From Gammaproteobacteria bacterium (GTDB lineage Bacteria > Pseudomonadota > Gammaproteobacteria > Pseudomonadales > Azotimanducaceae), in the NCBI GenBank assembly GCA_021773565.1, contig JAJFJZ010000025.1, positions 62,001-126,000 of the forward strand: DNA of 64,000 bases, read 5' to 3'. The notes under the pieces are model-generated. The model had not been told where the DNA came from. It searched no databases and saw only the letters and a program-made list of their open reading frames with translations. Positions 52,270-61,471 of the stretch are shown here, piece by piece. Both the position numbers and the translations under genes were made by a program. Each line of letters opens with the position of its first letter. Position 1 is the stretch's first letter.

Positions 52270-53298
52270 ATGACACTGACAAAACTTCGCCACTACCACC
52301 TTCTAGAACTCACGTTTATCGCTATGCTTTTAACGGGCATGTCTGCAAACGCACAAAACGGCGCTCCAAATACCTACACCAGCGAAGGTGCGTGGGCCAC
52401 TCTGCCAGATGCACGACCCTGGGGAGCAACCAGCGCGATATACCCCACGCCCGACGGCAAGCACATCTGGGTTGCAGAGCGCTGCGGTGCAAACCTTTGT
52501 GTTGAGAGCAAAGTAGATCCGATATTGTTGTACGACACCAACGGCAAACTGGTGCAGAAGTTTGGGGCCGGACTAATGGCCTGGCCTCACGGAATGCACG
52601 TAGATTATGAGGGCAATGTCTGGGTAACGGACGCTGTGGGATACGCACCGGTGCCCGATGGTTGGGGGCATATTGTATTAAAGTTCAGTCCCAAGGGTGA
52701 GGTGTTGCTCACGCTTGGTGAAAAAGGTGTGGCAGGGGATGATACTGCACATTTTAACAAACCCTCGGATGTGCTGGTGGCACCCAACGGCGATATTTTT
52801 ATTGCCGACGGACATGATGCCAGCGGCAACAATCGTATCGTCAAGTTTGACAGTACTGGCAAATTTCTTTCGCAATGGGGATCGATGGGATCCGAAAATG
52901 GTGAATTTCGCGATCCGCATGCACTTGCGATGGACTCCGCGGGGCGTCTGTTTGTGGGTGACCGGGGTAACAGCCGAATTCAGATTTTTGACCAAAATGG
53001 CTTACATTTGTCGACCTGGACACAGTTTGGAAGACCCAGCGGTTTATATATAGACAGCAATGATATGCTGTACAGCGCTGATTCGGAATCCAATGCCAAA
53101 CGTAACCCTGGCTACACTCGCGGCATACGAATTGGCAGCGTTAATGATGGATTTGTAACGGCGTTTATTCCCGATCCCGAGCCAGATCCCGATAATTCCG
53201 GCACTAGCGGTGCTGAAGGTGTCGCGGTAGATCATGCTGGAAATATTTACGGTGCGGAACTAGGGCCACGTAAAGTGCACAAGTATGTGCCTAAATAG
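52270..53298 (+). CDS. Exported NHL-repeat protein (SMP-30/PAL-like)
   Basis: About 342 residues. A signal peptide (ending SANAQ) is followed by NHL/beta-propeller repeats: GLMAWPHGMHVDYEGNVWVTD, FNKPSDVLVAPNGDIFIADG, FRDPHALAMDSAGRLFVGDRGNSRIQIFD, EGVAVDHAGNIYGAELG. The layout resembles peptidyl-alpha-hydroxyglycine alpha-amidating lyase domains. GGAGG lies before the ATG at 52270; an ATG at 52258 is in frame but worse placed. Enzymatic role unproven; it is periplasmic. Confidence 0.82.
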   Translation: MTLTKLRHYHLLELTFIAMLLTGMSANAQNGAPNTYTSEGAWATLPDARPWGATSAIYPTPDGKHIWVAERCGANLCVESKVDPILLYDTNGKLVQKFGAGLMAWPHGMHVDYEGNVWVTDAVGYAPVPDGWGHIVLKFSPKGEVLLTLGEKGVAGDDTAHFNKPSDVLVAPNGDIFIADGHDASGNNRIVKFDSTGKFLSQWGSMGSENGEFRDPHALAMDSAGRLFVGDRGNSRIQIFDQNGLHLSTWTQFGRPSGLYIDSNDMLYSADSESNAKRNPGYTRGIRIGSVNDGFVTAFIPDPEPDPDNSGTSGAEGVAVDHAGNIYGAELGPRKVHKYVPK

Positions 53299-53318
53299 TT
53301 TTACCCAAAGGAGGGTAT

Positions 53319-54290
53319 ATGTCCTTTTATGATGTATTCAACGGAGACGCTGATGGCCTTTGCGCACTTACCCAACTGCGCCTGGCCGATCCACGCTCGG
53401 GAACACTGATTACCGGCGTTAAACGGGATATCTCCTTACTTGAACAGGTAGACGCCAAAGCAGGTGATGAAATTGTTGTGCTGGATATCTCCATGGACAA
53501 AAACCGGGAAGCGCTGGTAAGAGTACTCGATAGCGGTGCAAAGGTACTTTATGTTGACCATCATTTCCCTGGTGATATTCCGCAACATAAAAACCTGACG
53601 GCCCTGATTAATGTAGAGCCGGAAACCTGCACCAGTATCCTTGTAGATCAACACCTGAACGGGAAGTTTCGCAGTTGGGCCGTTGTCGGTGCCTATGGGG
53701 ACAATCTGTCCAATTCCGCGGAGCGGCTTGCTGCAAAACTAGCGGATGGGGCCAATGCAGGTTCGCGCCTTTCAGAACTGCGGCAACTGGGAATCTATAT
53801 CAATTACAATGGTTACGGCCCGGCCCTGGAAGATTTACATTTTGCTCCGGCAGATTTATTCAACAGGCTGATTAAACACGCCGATCCGCTGGATTTTATT
53901 GACAAGGACAGAACCAGCTTTGAAAAGTTGGAGTCCGGTTATAACCAGGACATGACTGCAGCTGGTAATATATCCGCGCATTTTTCAGAAAAACACGCCG
54001 CTGTATTTGTGTTACCTGATGAAGCATGGGCACGACGTGTAAGTGGCGTCTACGGAAACGATCTTGCAAACCAGTATCCGGAGCGCGCACACGCCGTGAT
54101 CACCAACAAAAAACAGGGGGGGTATCTGGTAAGTGTGCGGGCACCGCTGGAAAACCGCACCGGCGCTGATGAAATATGCAGGCAGTTTCCAACCGGGGGC
54201 GGCCGCAAGGCAGCTGCGGGAATCAATGAACTTCCACCGGAACAACTGGATAGCTTCATCGATGTATTCTCGGAGTTTTACGCAGCCTGA
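53319..54290 (+). CDS. DHH-family phosphoesterase-like protein
   Basis: 323 residues. The N-terminal DHH-type domain shows FNGDADGLCAL, VVLDISMDKN and LYVDHHFPGD, the three metal-binding motifs (D-x-D, D, DHH), and the C-terminal DHHA1 region ends with TGGGRKAAAGI. Relatives hydrolyse phosphodiester bonds of oligonucleotides, pAp or cyclic dinucleotides; the substrate here is not clear. GGAGGG precedes the ATG, and the stop lies in the first copy of a tandem repeat. Confidence 0.85.
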   Translation: MSFYDVFNGDADGLCALTQLRLADPRSGTLITGVKRDISLLEQVDAKAGDEIVVLDISMDKNREALVRVLDSGAKVLYVDHHFPGDIPQHKNLTALINVEPETCTSILVDQHLNGKFRSWAVVGAYGDNLSNSAERLAAKLADGANAGSRLSELRQLGIYINYNGYGPALEDLHFAPADLFNRLIKHADPLDFIDKDRTSFEKLESGYNQDMTAAGNISAHFSEKHAAVFVLPDEAWARRVSGVYGNDLANQYPERAHAVITNKKQGGYLVSVRAPLENRTGADEICRQFPTGGGRKAAAGINELPPEQLDSFIDVFSEFYAA

Positions 54291-54350
54291 GCCAATTAAC
54301 AGCCTGAGCCAAATAACAGCCTGAACCAATTAACAGCCTGAGCCAGATAA
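54283..54350. repeat. Four-copy 17-bp tandem repeat
   Basis: The unit CAGCCTGAGCCAATTAA occurs at 54283-54299, 54300-54316 (one change), 54317-54333 (one change) and 54334-54350 (one or two changes). The first copy contains the DHH gene TGA stop. Units carry stops in several frames. The repeat fills the gap between convergent genes, so it could be a slippage-prone array or act in 3' end formation. No larger repeat family is visible in this window. Confidence 0.9.
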
Positions 54351-54355
54351 TAAAG

Positions 54356-55348
54356 TCAGGCGGGTACTTGCGGCAAGGTAAAGAGATGGTCCTGTGACCA
54401 TAGTTTTGCATTGCTTGCGCTGTCTATATTGCCTCCAGACAATATCACCAATACCTTTTGCGCCCTGTCCTGATGGGACAACCACTGCACAACCCCCTCC
54501 ATTACCATGGCACTGGTGGGTTCCACATGTAATTTCAGTAAGTGTGATAGCCACTGCGACCAATAGAAAATCCGCAGTTCATCAACTTCATAAAAGCCGT
54601 CCAGTTGCTGCAAAAATGGGAAAGTAAGCTTGCCTACAGCCAGTGTGCGCGCACCGTCCGCAATCGTATCCGGGGAGCTGGCAAGGCTTTGAATACTACC
54701 CAGGCGTATGGATTGGGCTGCATCATTCGCCAATGCAGGCTCTACGCCTATAACAGCAGCCGAAGCGCACAAGTGTCGCGTAGCCAACAAGGTGCCGGAC
54801 AAAAGCCCACCCCCTCCACAAGGCGCAAATACTGCATCCACTCGGCCAGTTTCTTCAAGCGCCTCCATCGCAGCTGTGCCCTGCCCGGCTATCACATCCA
54901 CATGATTGTATGGTGGAATCCACACGGTTCCCGGCACGTCGGCAGCAATCTCAACTGCCGCATCAGTTTGCGCGCGATTTTCACTGATGACCGTGTCAGC
55001 TCCGTAGGCAGCAGTGGCCTGGGCCTTTACCGCAGACACCCCTCTGGGCATATACAAAGTTGCTGGCACATTAAATATGGCAGATGCCCAGGCAATTGCC
55101 TGTGCGTGGTTACCCGAACTGTTGGCTATCACCCGCGCAGGCGGCTGCCCCTGTTCCACCAGTTTTGCTATCGCGTTACACGCTCCACGGGCTTTGAATG
55201 CGCCCGTTTTTTGCAGGCATTCCACCTTGAAAATAATTTCATGTCCTAACCACGCGTTCAGGCGCGTGGAACCTACCAGCGGCGTTTTATTAACATAGGG
55301 TACAATGCGTCGGGCAGCATCCTGTACATCTGAAATACTAACGCTCAT
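54356..55348 (-). CDS. PLP-dependent threonine/serine dehydratase family
   Basis: 330 residues of the beta-family PLP fold. The PLP lysine lies in LQKTGAFKARGACNA, and the phosphate-binding GGGGLLSG segment and ANSSGNHAQ are as in serine/threonine dehydratases. The C-terminal ACT regulatory domain of biosynthetic IlvA is missing, so a catabolic dehydratase or serine-racemase-like enzyme is likely. Its start overlaps the M20 amidohydrolase stop by one base, so the two form an operon. Confidence 0.88.
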   Translation of the reverse strand: MSVSISDVQDAARRIVPYVNKTPLVGSTRLNAWLGHEIIFKVECLQKTGAFKARGACNAIAKLVEQGQPPARVIANSSGNHAQAIAWASAIFNVPATLYMPRGVSAVKAQATAAYGADTVISENRAQTDAAVEIAADVPGTVWIPPYNHVDVIAGQGTAAMEALEETGRVDAVFAPCGGGGLLSGTLLATRHLCASAAVIGVEPALANDAAQSIRLGSIQSLASSPDTIADGARTLAVGKLTFPFLQQLDGFYEVDELRIFYWSQWLSHLLKLHVEPTSAMVMEGVVQWLSHQDRAQKVLVILSGGNIDSASNAKLWSQDHLFTLPQVPA

Positions 55349-56523
55349 CAGCTAGGCTCATCACCAAGGTTGTGTTCGACAATGCGCGCAAAAAAACTTG
55401 CGCCAAACACCAGGGCTTCATCATTAAAGTCATAGTGGTGATTGTGAAGAGGAGCGCTGTCTTTTCCGTTTCCCAGGATTACATAACAGCCGGGTACCTG
55501 TTCACTCATAAAGGAAAAGTCTTCCGATCCGGTACTGGCTGGCGCTTCACGTATCACACTATCAGCGCCTACCAGATCATCACAGACTTTGGCAGCCTGT
55601 GCGGTAGCGATGACATCGTTTAAAACGGGATGAAATATGACTCTAAAATCCAGGGTAACTTCTGCGCCAAACGCAAGCGCATATCCTTCAATCAAAGCCT
55701 CAATACGACTTTCTATCTTTTTCAACAGTTTTACCGATAAGGTTCGTGCCGTACCCGACAAAACCGCCGTACCGGGGATAACATTATAGGCATCTCCCGC
55801 GTGCACCCTGGTTACCGAAAGTACTGCCGTCTCCGATGGATTGATCGATCGGGAAACAACGGTTTGCAGGGCGGTGATTAGCTCGGCTGCGATAACCACA
55901 GGATCAACAGTTTTATCCGGGTGCGCCGCGTGACCGCCCTTTCCGGTAATATGAATATCAAAAAAAGCCCCCGCAGCAGTTCTGATTCCGGGGCTGGTGA
56001 TAAATTTTCCTACACCCAGACCGGGCCCATTGTGCATTGCATATAAACTGTCACAGGGAAATTTTTCAAAAAGCTGGTCTGCAATCATTGCCCTGGCACC
56101 CCCAATACCCTCTTCAGCCGGTTGAAAAATAAAATTGACCTGTCCTCTGAAATTCCGTGTATTTGCAAGGTGTCGCGCTGCAGCCAACAGCATAATGGTA
56201 TGGCCGTCGTGCCCACATGCGTGCATACACCCGTCATGTGTTGATCGATGGGCAATGTTGTTTTGCTCCTGGATTGGCAAGGCATCCATGTCAGCTCGCA
56301 ATCCGATTGAACGCGTCTCGTTACCTTCCCTTAGCACACCTACAAGGCCCGTTTTGCCGATGCCTCGCGTTACCTCTATACCAAAAGACTCAAGTTTTTG
56401 CGCCACGAACTCGGCCGTTGCATGCTCCTCAAAGCCGAGTTCCGGTTTAGCATGAATCTCGTGGCGCCAGGCGGCTAATTCACGGTGTGTGGCACTAATT
56501 TCATCTACTAATGACATATTCAA
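55348..56523 (-). CDS. M20-family amidohydrolase (hippurate-hydrolase-like)
   Basis: 391 residues. The di-metal site is visible: LRADMDALPIQE, MHACGHDGHT, and FIFQPAEEGIGG (catalytic Glu region), with GKGGHAAHPD in the dimerisation domain and a C-terminal GSEDFSFM with the final His ligand in HNHHYDFND. Enzymes of this group hydrolyse N-acyl amino acids (hippurate, N-acetyl-amino acids). Together with the PLP dehydratase downstream it could release and degrade an amino acid. An in-frame ATG at 56517 is a possible alternative start. Confidence 0.9.
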   Translation of the reverse strand: MNMSLVDEISATHRELAAWRHEIHAKPELGFEEHATAEFVAQKLESFGIEVTRGIGKTGLVGVLREGNETRSIGLRADMDALPIQEQNNIAHRSTHDGCMHACGHDGHTIMLLAAARHLANTRNFRGQVNFIFQPAEEGIGGARAMIADQLFEKFPCDSLYAMHNGPGLGVGKFITSPGIRTAAGAFFDIHITGKGGHAAHPDKTVDPVVIAAELITALQTVVSRSINPSETAVLSVTRVHAGDAYNVIPGTAVLSGTARTLSVKLLKKIESRIEALIEGYALAFGAEVTLDFRVIFHPVLNDVIATAQAAKVCDDLVGADSVIREAPASTGSEDFSFMSEQVPGCYVILGNGKDSAPLHNHHYDFNDEALVFGASFFARIVEHNLGDEPS

Positions 56524-56686
56524 TCCAGGGTACTAATTCGTACTACATTGTGCCCCTATTTTTCCTTTAATACGTATAAATACCAGAGATATTGTGCACA
56601 ATTCATATCGTGTATTGGATTGGATTGGATTGCATGTTCATCTTATCAGCACGACTCAACAGAAACTCGAACTGGAGAACAACACT

Positions 56687-57862
56687 ATGCCACACGACAG
56701 AGAACTGGGTATCATCGTTTACGGCGCAAGCGGATACACCGGTCGTCTGGTGTGTGAATACCTGAACAATCAATATGGGGTTGGTGGCGATGTCAGCTGG
56801 GCCATGGCGGGCCGCAGCCGGGAGAAGCTGGAACAGGTGCGGGACGAGATGGGCATTCCGGCCGACGTACCGTTGATTGTGGCCAATGCCAGCGATCCCG
56901 CTTCGATCGACACGATGGTTCAGCGCGCCCAGGTGGTGTTGACGACCGTGGGGCCATACCAGCTATACGGTTCGGACCTTGTGCGTGCCTGCGCCGAAGC
57001 CGGAACAGATTATGTAGACCTGTGCGGTGAGCCAACCTGGATGCACCGGATGATCGCCACCTATGACATGGCCGCCAAAACCAGCGGTGCACGTATAGTA
57101 TTCTCCTGTGGCTTTGACTCCATACCTTTCGACCTGGGTGTTTTGTTTCTGCAAGAAAATGCCAGAGAGAAACTGCGAGCCCCGGTTAATCGAATAAAGG
57201 GTCGTGTGCGTGCGATGCAATTGACGTTCTCTGGAGGCACGATAGCAAGCTTTAAAGCCAGCAGGGCCGCAGTGACCCAACAACCTGAAATGCTCAAGGT
57301 ATTGATGAACCCCTTTGCACTAACAGGAAAATTTGTGGGGCCCGAACAACCTCCCGGATCGAGACCCATTTATGAAGAGGACCTTGACAGCTGGTCAGCG
57401 CCTTTTGTAATGGCGACAATCAATACCAAGAATATCCACCGTTCAAATTTTTTGCTTGACCATGCCTACGGCGCAGATTTTGTCTATGACGAAATGATGC
57501 TAACGGGACCAGGCGAGCGCGGTGAAGCCATGGCCAAGGCGGTCTCTGAAGACAAATCCATGGCAAACGATCCCACACAACCGGGAGAAGGGCCCTCGAA
57601 AGAAGAGCGCGAAAACGGATACTACGATGTGTTGTTTGTTGGCTCCAACGATAGTGGCGAAACAGTGCGCGTGGGCGTTAAGGGCGATAAAGATCCGGGT
57701 TATGGATCTACCAGCAAAATGATTGCCGAGAGTGCGGTGTGTTTATTGAAAAACCTGCAATCTGGCAAGCCCGGCGTTTCAACACCGGCCGCTGCGATGG
57801 GAATGCTGTTGGTCAAAAGATTACAAGCTAATGCGGGGCTTACCTTTCAAGTGGAAAGCTAA
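56687..57862 (+). CDS. Saccharopine-dehydrogenase-like NAD(P)-binding protein
   Basis: About 391 residues. The N-terminus is a Rossmann fold: IIVYGASGYTGRLVCEYL (G-x-x-G-x-x-G), followed by VVLTTVGPYQLYGSDLVRACAEAGTDYVDLCGEP, characteristic of saccharopine reductase-like proteins such as the mycobacterial trans-acting enoyl reductase. The C-terminal catalytic domain is less conserved. GGAGAA precedes the ATG at 56687; the upstream frame from 56594 is not needed. Enzymatic reaction unknown. The TAA overlaps the PA0069-type gene stop (CTAA). Confidence 0.84.
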   Translation: MPHDRELGIIVYGASGYTGRLVCEYLNNQYGVGGDVSWAMAGRSREKLEQVRDEMGIPADVPLIVANASDPASIDTMVQRAQVVLTTVGPYQLYGSDLVRACAEAGTDYVDLCGEPTWMHRMIATYDMAAKTSGARIVFSCGFDSIPFDLGVLFLQENAREKLRAPVNRIKGRVRAMQLTFSGGTIASFKASRAAVTQQPEMLKVLMNPFALTGKFVGPEQPPGSRPIYEEDLDSWSAPFVMATINTKNIHRSNFLLDHAYGADFVYDEMMLTGPGERGEAMAKAVSEDKSMANDPTQPGEGPSKEERENGYYDVLFVGSNDSGETVRVGVKGDKDPGYGSTSKMIAESAVCLLKNLQSGKPGVSTPAAAMGMLLVKRLQANAGLTFQVES

Positions 57863-58926
57863 AATAGACCCAATTGCGGTGATCCGCCGGTAAACTTTGA
57901 ACAGTCCAGAACACTGTCTGTACTATCCGCCAGCCCCACCTTTCTCTCACAAACACTAAACCTTTGTCGGATAAGTTCTGCAACCGCGCCCTCCCCCTTC
58001 ATTCTTATACCAAACTTCGATTGATAAGCTTTTCCCCGACGCGTAGAGCGAATAATGTTCATCACATGATTGGCCCGGTCGGGAAAGTGTGTTTCAAGCC
58101 AGTCGGTAAAAAGAATTTCAATTTCCAGGGGCAGGCGAATATATACGTAACCTACCTTTCGAGCACCGGCTTGCTTTGCGGCAATTATTATCGACTCAAT
58201 TTCAGCATCGTTTATGAAGGGTATAACCGGCGCCATGAGTACCGTTGTTGGAATACCCGCCGCACTGAGTGCATGGATGGTACGCAAACGACTTGCGGGG
58301 GAGGAAGCCCTGGGTTCCATGATACGTTTTAGATTTACATCGAGCGTTGTCAGACTCACCGCAACAGAGCACAAATTTTGAGCAGCCATTTCGGCAAGGA
58401 TGTCCAGGTCTCTGAGTATCAGTGAACCTTTGGTTATCAGGGTAAATGGATGATTATATTTCCTAAGCACCTGCAAAATGCTGCGGGTTATTTCCAGCTG
58501 TTTCTCAACCGGCTGGTATGCGTCGGTATTTACGCCCAATGCTATCGGCTTGCAGACGTATTTAGCATGCGTAATTTCCTTTTCCAGCACCGGGGCGGCG
58601 TCGGGCTTTGAAATGATTCGAGTTTCAAAATCCAGACCCGCAGACATATCCCAATAAGCATGCGAGGGTCGAGCAAAGCAGTATATACAACCATGTTCAC
58701 AACCCCGATAAGGGTTTATGGACTGCTCAAACGGAACGTCCGGTGAGCTATTACGGGAAATGATAGTCCTGATTTTTTCAGCACGAATTTCCGTTGCGAT
58801 GGAATCCGGTACCGCATCCTGAACCCAGCCATCATCCACAGCGCGTGAATGTTCCGAGTAAAAGCGATTATCAGGGTTATTGGCACTGCCCCGTCCTTTT
58901 AGAGCGCTCTTTTTATTGGCGGGCAT
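57859..58926 (-). CDS. PA0069-family radical SAM protein (SplB-like)
   Basis: 355 residues. The iron-sulfur/SAM motif is CEHGCIYCFARPSH (C-x3-C-x2-C) near residue 77, within the INPYRGCEHGCIYC segment typical of this COG1533 family, and a barrel with VAVSLTTLDVNLKRIMEPRAS and VLMAPVIPFIND. The family includes SplB-like proteins of unknown substrate; spore photoproduct lyase is the distant relative. A near-consensus LexA box lies 17-36 bases upstream of its start, and the P. aeruginosa homologue belongs to the reported LexA regulon, so a DNA damage role is likely. Confidence 0.9.
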   Translation of the reverse strand: MPANKKSALKGRGSANNPDNRFYSEHSRAVDDGWVQDAVPDSIATEIRAEKIRTIISRNSSPDVPFEQSINPYRGCEHGCIYCFARPSHAYWDMSAGLDFETRIISKPDAAPVLEKEITHAKYVCKPIALGVNTDAYQPVEKQLEITRSILQVLRKYNHPFTLITKGSLILRDLDILAEMAAQNLCSVAVSLTTLDVNLKRIMEPRASSPASRLRTIHALSAAGIPTTVLMAPVIPFINDAEIESIIIAAKQAGARKVGYVYIRLPLEIEILFTDWLETHFPDRANHVMNIIRSTRRGKAYQSKFGIRMKGEGAVAELIRQRFSVCERKVGLADSTDSVLDCSKFTGGSPQLGLF

Positions 58927-58942
58927 ACCTTGACTCCAAAAC

Positions 58943-58962
58943 TACTATATGTATATACAGTA
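58943..58962. promoter_or_regulatory. LexA box upstream of PA0069-type gene
   Basis: TACTATATGTATATACAGTA agrees with the E. coli LexA consensus at 18 of 20 positions; the core is CTAT-N8-ACAG, with one of the eight conserved core bases changed. It lies 17-36 bases upstream of the minus-strand start at 58926, where an SOS operator would overlap the promoter. Confidence 0.75.
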
Positions 58963-58999
58963 TTATTGGATAAACCAGGCTATGAGGGCAAGCAGAAAG

Positions 59000-60265
59000 T
59001 TACTTTTTCAGACCTCTGGGCACATCCCGGAACGGCCCGGTATCAAAGCGGGGTTCTTTAGGCATACCAAGTACCCGCTCTGCAATGATATTGCGCTGAA
59101 TTTCATCGGTACCACCAGCAATCGAGGTAGCCGGTACGGATAGCAGTATTTCTGCTATTAAGCCCTGCATTTCACTGTCTTTCCCCTTTAGCATAACCTC
59201 GGCACCCCCTAACAAAGTGTGTACCCGGGACGCCGCGCGCGCGATATGACTGCCAGCGAGCTTACCAAGGGAACCCTCCGGCCCTTGCGGGCGACCCAAC
59301 TGCTGTGCTGCTCTTGCGCGCTGAGCGGTCCACTTTGCGGTTTCTGAAAGAATCAAAAGTGCCGCTATTTCCTGTCGCACCCGCAGATCGCTAATCAATC
59401 CGGAATCTCGTGCCCGTTGCATTATCAGATCCACGCGGCCGGCGCGTTGTGGATACCACTTGTAGGGTTCATTGAAAATTGCATTTTCGGCGCGTTCTTC
59501 TTCAAAAATGGCACCCTCACCGTTACTGACTTTACCCCAGTTTCTGAAACCGTCAGCACTTCGTCGTTCGTGCGCAAGTGTGGTCATTGCAACTTTCCAA
59601 CCATCACCCAGTGCACCAACCAGATACTCGGGTTCTATGACCGCATTATCAAAAAACACCTGATTGAAAGAGGCATGACCATTCATCTGGCGAAGCGGCT
59701 GCACCTCGACACCCGGCTGACGCATATCCAACACAAAATAGGACAATCCCTGGTGTTTGGGTAAATCCCAATCCGTGCGCGCGAGCAGTAGTCCCCACTC
59801 GGCATGATGTGCACTGGTGGTCCATAATTTCTGACCATTAATTAGCCAGCGCCCATCTTTAAGGTCTGCACGCGTAGTCGCACCCGCCAGGTCCGAGCCA
59901 CTACCAGGCTCACTAAACAACTGGCACCAGTTATCTTCACCGGTAAGAATGCGGCGCAGAAATTTCTGTTTGTGTGCTTCAGTGCCATGCTCCAGCAGTG
60001 TTGCAGCCGCCAGCATACGAATGCCAGCACGTGCCACCCCAAGGGCACCAGCGGCGGCAAATTCACCATTAACTGCTGTTTCCATATCAGCCGGGAGCCC
60101 ACGGCCGTACCAGGCTTTTGGCCAACAGGGAACACCCCAGCCCGACTCTACAAGCAGGTTACGCCATTCCAGCAGACTGTGATTCACATGCCAGTTTTCT
60201 TTCAACCAGACACGTACATCGGCTTGAACGGCGCGGATTTTACTATCGATTACATTATTCTCCAT
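59000..60265 (-). CDS. Acyl-CoA dehydrogenase family protein
   Basis: About 421 residues. It has QLFSEPGSGSDLAGATTRADLKDGRWLINGQKLWTTSAHHAEW, the flavin-site and substrate-site strands, and ends with SIAGGTDEIQRNIIAERVLGMPKEPRFD. The start at 60265 overlaps the stop of the upstream ACAD by one base (TAATG); an earlier ATG at 60277 is inside that gene. It pairs with it as two subunits, as in steroid side-chain ACAD heterotetramers, though this is inference. Confidence 0.88.
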   Translation of the reverse strand: MENNVIDSKIRAVQADVRVWLKENWHVNHSLLEWRNLLVESGWGVPCWPKAWYGRGLPADMETAVNGEFAAAGALGVARAGIRMLAAATLLEHGTEAHKQKFLRRILTGEDNWCQLFSEPGSGSDLAGATTRADLKDGRWLINGQKLWTTSAHHAEWGLLLARTDWDLPKHQGLSYFVLDMRQPGVEVQPLRQMNGHASFNQVFFDNAVIEPEYLVGALGDGWKVAMTTLAHERRSADGFRNWGKVSNGEGAIFEEERAENAIFNEPYKWYPQRAGRVDLIMQRARDSGLISDLRVRQEIAALLILSETAKWTAQRARAAQQLGRPQGPEGSLGKLAGSHIARAASRVHTLLGGAEVMLKGKDSEMQGLIAEILLSVPATSIAGGTDEIQRNIIAERVLGMPKEPRFDTGPFRDVPRGLKK

Positions 60266-61410
60266 TACACACCCCATGCTTGCATAAGCAATTCGCGGTG
60301 CAACATGGGACCACCCAAAAATTCCTCCGAGCTTTTGGCTCGTTTGAACCACAGATGTGTATCGTTATCCCAGGTAAACCCGATGCCACCGTGGATTTGT
60401 ATGCATGTTTCAGCGGTGCGAATATAGGCATCACTCACGCTGGCCTTGGCCAGGCTTGCGAGTGCCAGCATCTCGGAATCATCTTCCGACTCAGCCTGAG
60501 CGGCATGATGAACAGCCTGGGCAGCCTGGTAAGCCGCTGACCTGGCTAGTTCCACCTCAAGCAACATGTCTGCGCACATATGCTTGATGGCTTGAAAAGA
60601 TCCAATGGTGCGACCAAACTGCATACGCAATTGTGCATATTCAACCGCTGAGCTCAATAAATATTGACAACCCCCAACCATCTCGTTGGCGAGCGCAACA
60701 CAGGAAAATGCAATCGATTTATCAACTTTCACACTATCGGGTTTGCCCAACATTTCGGCAACTACGCCCCGAAACTCCAGTTCCGCAAGTTTACGGGTCG
60801 CATCTATCCCGTCCTGTTCAGCCCTGCGCAAACCGCTGGCATCACTTTGCACCAAAAAGAATGCAGCCTCACTTTTCCCTGCACCGTTATCCACGCACGC
60901 CGCCACCACAAAGGTATCAGCGTACATACCATCGGTTACCAGATGTTTCTTCCCACTTAAACTAAATCCTCCATCCACCGGCTCAGCCAGCATACTGACA
61001 TCCTTTGCACGCCAGGAAGCATTTGCTTCACACATGGCCAGCGTGGCAATACGCTGTCCCGACGCTATATCAGGCAGGATGGCACTTTTTTGCGCTTCAG
61101 TTGCTGTATTCAGGATGGCCTGCGTGGCCAGCACACTGGATGAGAAGAAAGGCGCACAAAAAAGATTGCGACCCATTTCTTCAAGCACAATAGCAAGTTC
61201 TACAAAACCAAAACCCTGTCCGCCATATACTTCTGGAATACAGAGCGCGCCAAGCCCTAACTCCTGGTTCATCTGCTGCCAGATATTCGCATCATATCCC
61301 GATGCAGTTTCCATTAATTTACGCACTTCACTGGTGGGTGATTTTTCACGCATAAATCGCGCAACTATATCGCGAAATTGCTCCTGTTCATCACTAAATG
61401 AATACTGCAT
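60265..61410 (-). CDS. Acyl-CoA dehydrogenase family protein
   Basis: 381 residues. Short form of the fold: MQYSFSDEQEQFRDIVARFM at the start, a beta domain with LAMCEANASWRAKDVSM in place of the usual TEP-x-x-GSD, and a C-terminal domain with LRMQFGRTIGSFQAIKHMCADMLLEVE and HGGIGFTWDNDTHLWFKRA. The missing motif and paired location suggest that it is the partner subunit of the next gene. The NUDIX gene on the same strand lies 62 bases upstream. Confidence 0.86.
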   Translation of the reverse strand: MQYSFSDEQEQFRDIVARFMREKSPTSEVRKLMETASGYDANIWQQMNQELGLGALCIPEVYGGQGFGFVELAIVLEEMGRNLFCAPFFSSSVLATQAILNTATEAQKSAILPDIASGQRIATLAMCEANASWRAKDVSMLAEPVDGGFSLSGKKHLVTDGMYADTFVVAACVDNGAGKSEAAFFLVQSDASGLRRAEQDGIDATRKLAELEFRGVVAEMLGKPDSVKVDKSIAFSCVALANEMVGGCQYLLSSAVEYAQLRMQFGRTIGSFQAIKHMCADMLLEVELARSAAYQAAQAVHHAAQAESEDDSEMLALASLAKASVSDAYIRTAETCIQIHGGIGFTWDNDTHLWFKRAKSSEEFLGGPMLHRELLMQAWGV

Positions 61411-61471
61411 GTACTTTCTCCATATGAACCCTGGCCGCGAATTACACGAAGATCAAATATCCAGTGTCCTG

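Noticed and set aside
54283-54350. CRISPR-like array
   Set aside because: The 17-bp units are directly adjacent with no spacers, and no cas genes are near.
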